Shown piece after piece: positions 62,695 to 64,000 of a stretch of 64,000 nt of DNA. A program made the position numbers and the translations under genes. This DNA comes from Burkholderia sp. IMCC1007. GTDB taxonomy: Bacteria > Pseudomonadota > Gammaproteobacteria > Burkholderiales > Burkholderiaceae. The number at the start of each line of letters is the position of its first letter. Position 1 is the stretch's first letter. The notes beneath the pieces were generated by a model. That model searched no databases and was not told the origin of the DNA. It worked only from the letters and a program-made list of their open reading frames with translations. The DNA is taken from contig NZ_JAPVQY010000010.1 of NCBI RefSeq assembly GCF_027257875.1, forward strand, positions 1-64,000, read 5' to 3'.

Positions 62695-64000
62695 ATGGCA
62701 GTCAGCGTGTTTGACCTCTTCAAGATCGGCATCGGTCCGTCCAGTTCGCATACGGTCGGACCGATGCGCGCAGCGCTGATGTTCGTCCAGGGCCTCGAGC
62801 GCGACGGGTTGCTCGACGCGACGGCGCACGTGAAGGTCGAGCTGTACGGCTCGCTCGGCGCAACCGGCAAGGGCCACGGCACCGACCGCGGCGTGATGCT
62901 CGGCCTGCTCGGCGACGCGCCCGACACCGTCGACCCCGAGACGATCGACGCGCGGCTCGAAGACGTGCGCACGTCGAAGCAGCTCGCGCTGCTCGGCACG
63001 CACCCGGTGCCGTTCGTGCTGAAGGAGAACATCGCGTTCTACCGGCAGGCGCTGCCCGAGCATCCGAACGGGATGAAGCTGCGCGCATCCGACGCGAACG
63101 GCACGGTGCTGGTCGAGCGCACCTACCTGTCGGTCGGCGGCGGCTTCGTCGTGACGGCCGGCGCGCCGAACACGAAGGTGCTGAGCGCGGCCGAGCAGAT
63201 GACGCATCCGTTTCGCACCGGCGCCGAGCTGCTCGCGCTGACCGAGTCGACCGGCAAGTCGATCGCGCAGCTGATGTGGGAAAACGAGCGCGCGTGGCAC
63301 ACCGAGGAAGAAACGCGCGACGGGCTGTTGAAGATCTGGGCCGTGATGCAGTCGTGCGTGTCGCGCGGCTGCGGGATCGGCAACCCGGAGGCCGACGGCA
63401 ACCTGCCCGGCCCGTTCCAGGTCAAGCGCCGCGCACCGCAGCTGTATCGCGCGCTGACGGGCAACCCGGAGCGCGCGCTGCAGGATCCGCTGTCGATGGT
63501 CGACTGGATCAACCTGTACGCAATCGCCGTCAACGAGGAAAACGCGGCCGGCGGCCGTGTGGTCACCGCGCCGACCAACGGCGCGGCCGGCATCATCCCG
63601 GCCGTGCTGCACTACTACACGCGCTTCTCGCCGGGCGCGAACGAGCAGGGCGTGATCGACTTCCTGCTGACGGCCGCCGCGATCGGCATCCTGTACAAGC
63701 TCAACGCGTCGATTTCGGGCGCGGAAGTGGGCTGCCAAGGTGAAGTGGGCGTCGCGTGCTCGATGGCGGCCGGCGCGCTCGCAGCTGTGCTCGGCGGCAC
63801 GCCGCGCCAGGTCGAGAACGCGGCCGAGATCGGGATGGAGCACAACCTCGGCCTGACCTGCGATCCGGTCGGCGGGATGGTGCAGATTCCGTGCATCGAG
63901 CGCAACGCGATGGCATCGGTGAAGGCCGTCAACGCGGCGCGCATGGCGCTGCGCGGCGACGGATCGCACTACGTGTCGCTCGACTCGGTGATCAAGACGA
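62695..64000 (+). CDS. sdaA: L-serine ammonia-lyase, iron-sulfur type (partial, runs off window)
   Basis: SdaA deaminates L-serine to pyruvate and ammonia using a [4Fe-4S] cluster. About 435 residues are present and the 3' end lies beyond 64000. It begins [20 protein letters not shown], and the cluster-type cysteines appear in [12 protein letters not shown] and in [26 protein letters not shown] precedes the start. It follows gcvTHP and the lyase on the same strand, which fits glycine-to-serine-to-pyruvate catabolism. Confidence 0.95.
   Translation, partial: MAVSVFDLFKIGIGPSSSHTVGPMRAALMFVQGLERDGLLDATAHVKVELYGSLGATGKGHGTDRGVMLGLLGDAPDTVDPETIDARLEDVRTSKQLALLGTHPVPFVLKENIAFYRQALPEHPNGMKLRASDANGTVLVERTYLSVGGGFVVTAGAPNTKVLSAAEQMTHPFRTGAELLALTESTGKSIAQLMWENERAWHTEEETRDGLLKIWAVMQSCVSRGCGIGNPEADGNLPGPFQVKRRAPQLYRALTGNPERALQDPLSMVDWINLYAIAVNEENAAGGRVVTAPTNGAAGIIPAVLHYYTRFSPGANEQGVIDFLLTAAAIGILYKLNASISGAEVGCQGEVGVACSMAAGALAAVLGGTPRQVENAAEIGMEHNLGLTCDPVGGMVQIPCIERNAMASVKAVNAARMALRGDGSHYVSLDSVIKT

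Overview
The window looks like chromosome 1 of a member of the Burkholderia cepacia complex. Evidence for this is the high GC content, the flhDC / fliC-fliD-fliT flagellar genes, a BpH1-type H-NS protein, aqpZ, rpsU, a rep helicase, a riboswitch-headed gcvTHP operon followed by sdaA, and a P2-type prophage of the kind common in Burkholderia. The species cannot be fixed from the sequence alone.

Layout. Positions 1-12,558 are core chromosome: flhC and flhD (minus), a family-4 glycosyltransferase, an H-NS-like protein, aquaporin Z, a HAD phosphatase, a heptanucleotide tandem repeat, a BadF-type sugar kinase, DNA-3-methyladenine glycosylase I, ribosomal protein S21, then fliC (sigma-28 promoter visible), fliD and fliT, and a possibly shortened GRDP-like gene.

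Positions 12,559-49,886 are a complete-looking P2-like prophage of about 37.3 kb, integrated in the 3' half of a tRNA-Arg(CCG) gene. A perfect 46-bp direct repeat (attL/attR) bounds it, and the intact tRNA lies on the integrase side. Next to attL is a lower-GC two-gene module: a ParB-domain protein and a D12-class adenine methyltransferase. It is followed by a candidate cos site. The virion genes follow P2 order: Q, P (minus); O, N, M, L, X, two holin-like genes, endolysin, Rz/Rz1, R, S; a moron; V, W, J, I, H, G; an accessory Com/methyltransferase cluster; FI, FII, E/E', T, U, D. The right part holds three genes read from a repressor promoter (XRE repressor, ORF6C membrane protein, lipoprotein). 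Divergent from it run early regulators (RHH, CII-like, Ogr/Delta zinc finger), small unknown genes and a 931-residue primase-helicase. A non-coding stretch with a helically phased decamer iteron array comes next, then an excisionase-like gene and the integrase. No P2 gpA-type rolling-circle initiator is visible, so replication looks P4-alpha-like. Three copies of GTTGT-N13-ACAAC, each in front of a late operon (O, V, FI), are probable sites for the Ogr-like activator.

Positions 49,918-64,000 are core chromosome again: a membrane-anchored dihaem cytochrome c, rep, an SGNH hydrolase, a Gfo/Idh/MocA oxidoreductase, a small lipoprotein, a tandem glycine riboswitch controlling gcvT-gcvH-gcvP, an exported alginate-lyase-family protein, and sdaA running off the end. 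The riboswitch, glycine cleavage genes and serine deaminase together form a one-carbon / glycine-serine catabolic block.

The most promising undescribed pieces are the ParB-like/methyltransferase pair in the P2 tin/old-equivalent hotspot, the Com-coupled methyltransferase in the Z/fun-equivalent hotspot, the independently transcribed moron at 24.9 kb, the lysogenic operon whose first two products share a GQ/GDV motif, and the iteron-type origin. All functions are inferred from sequence reading; no database search was run.
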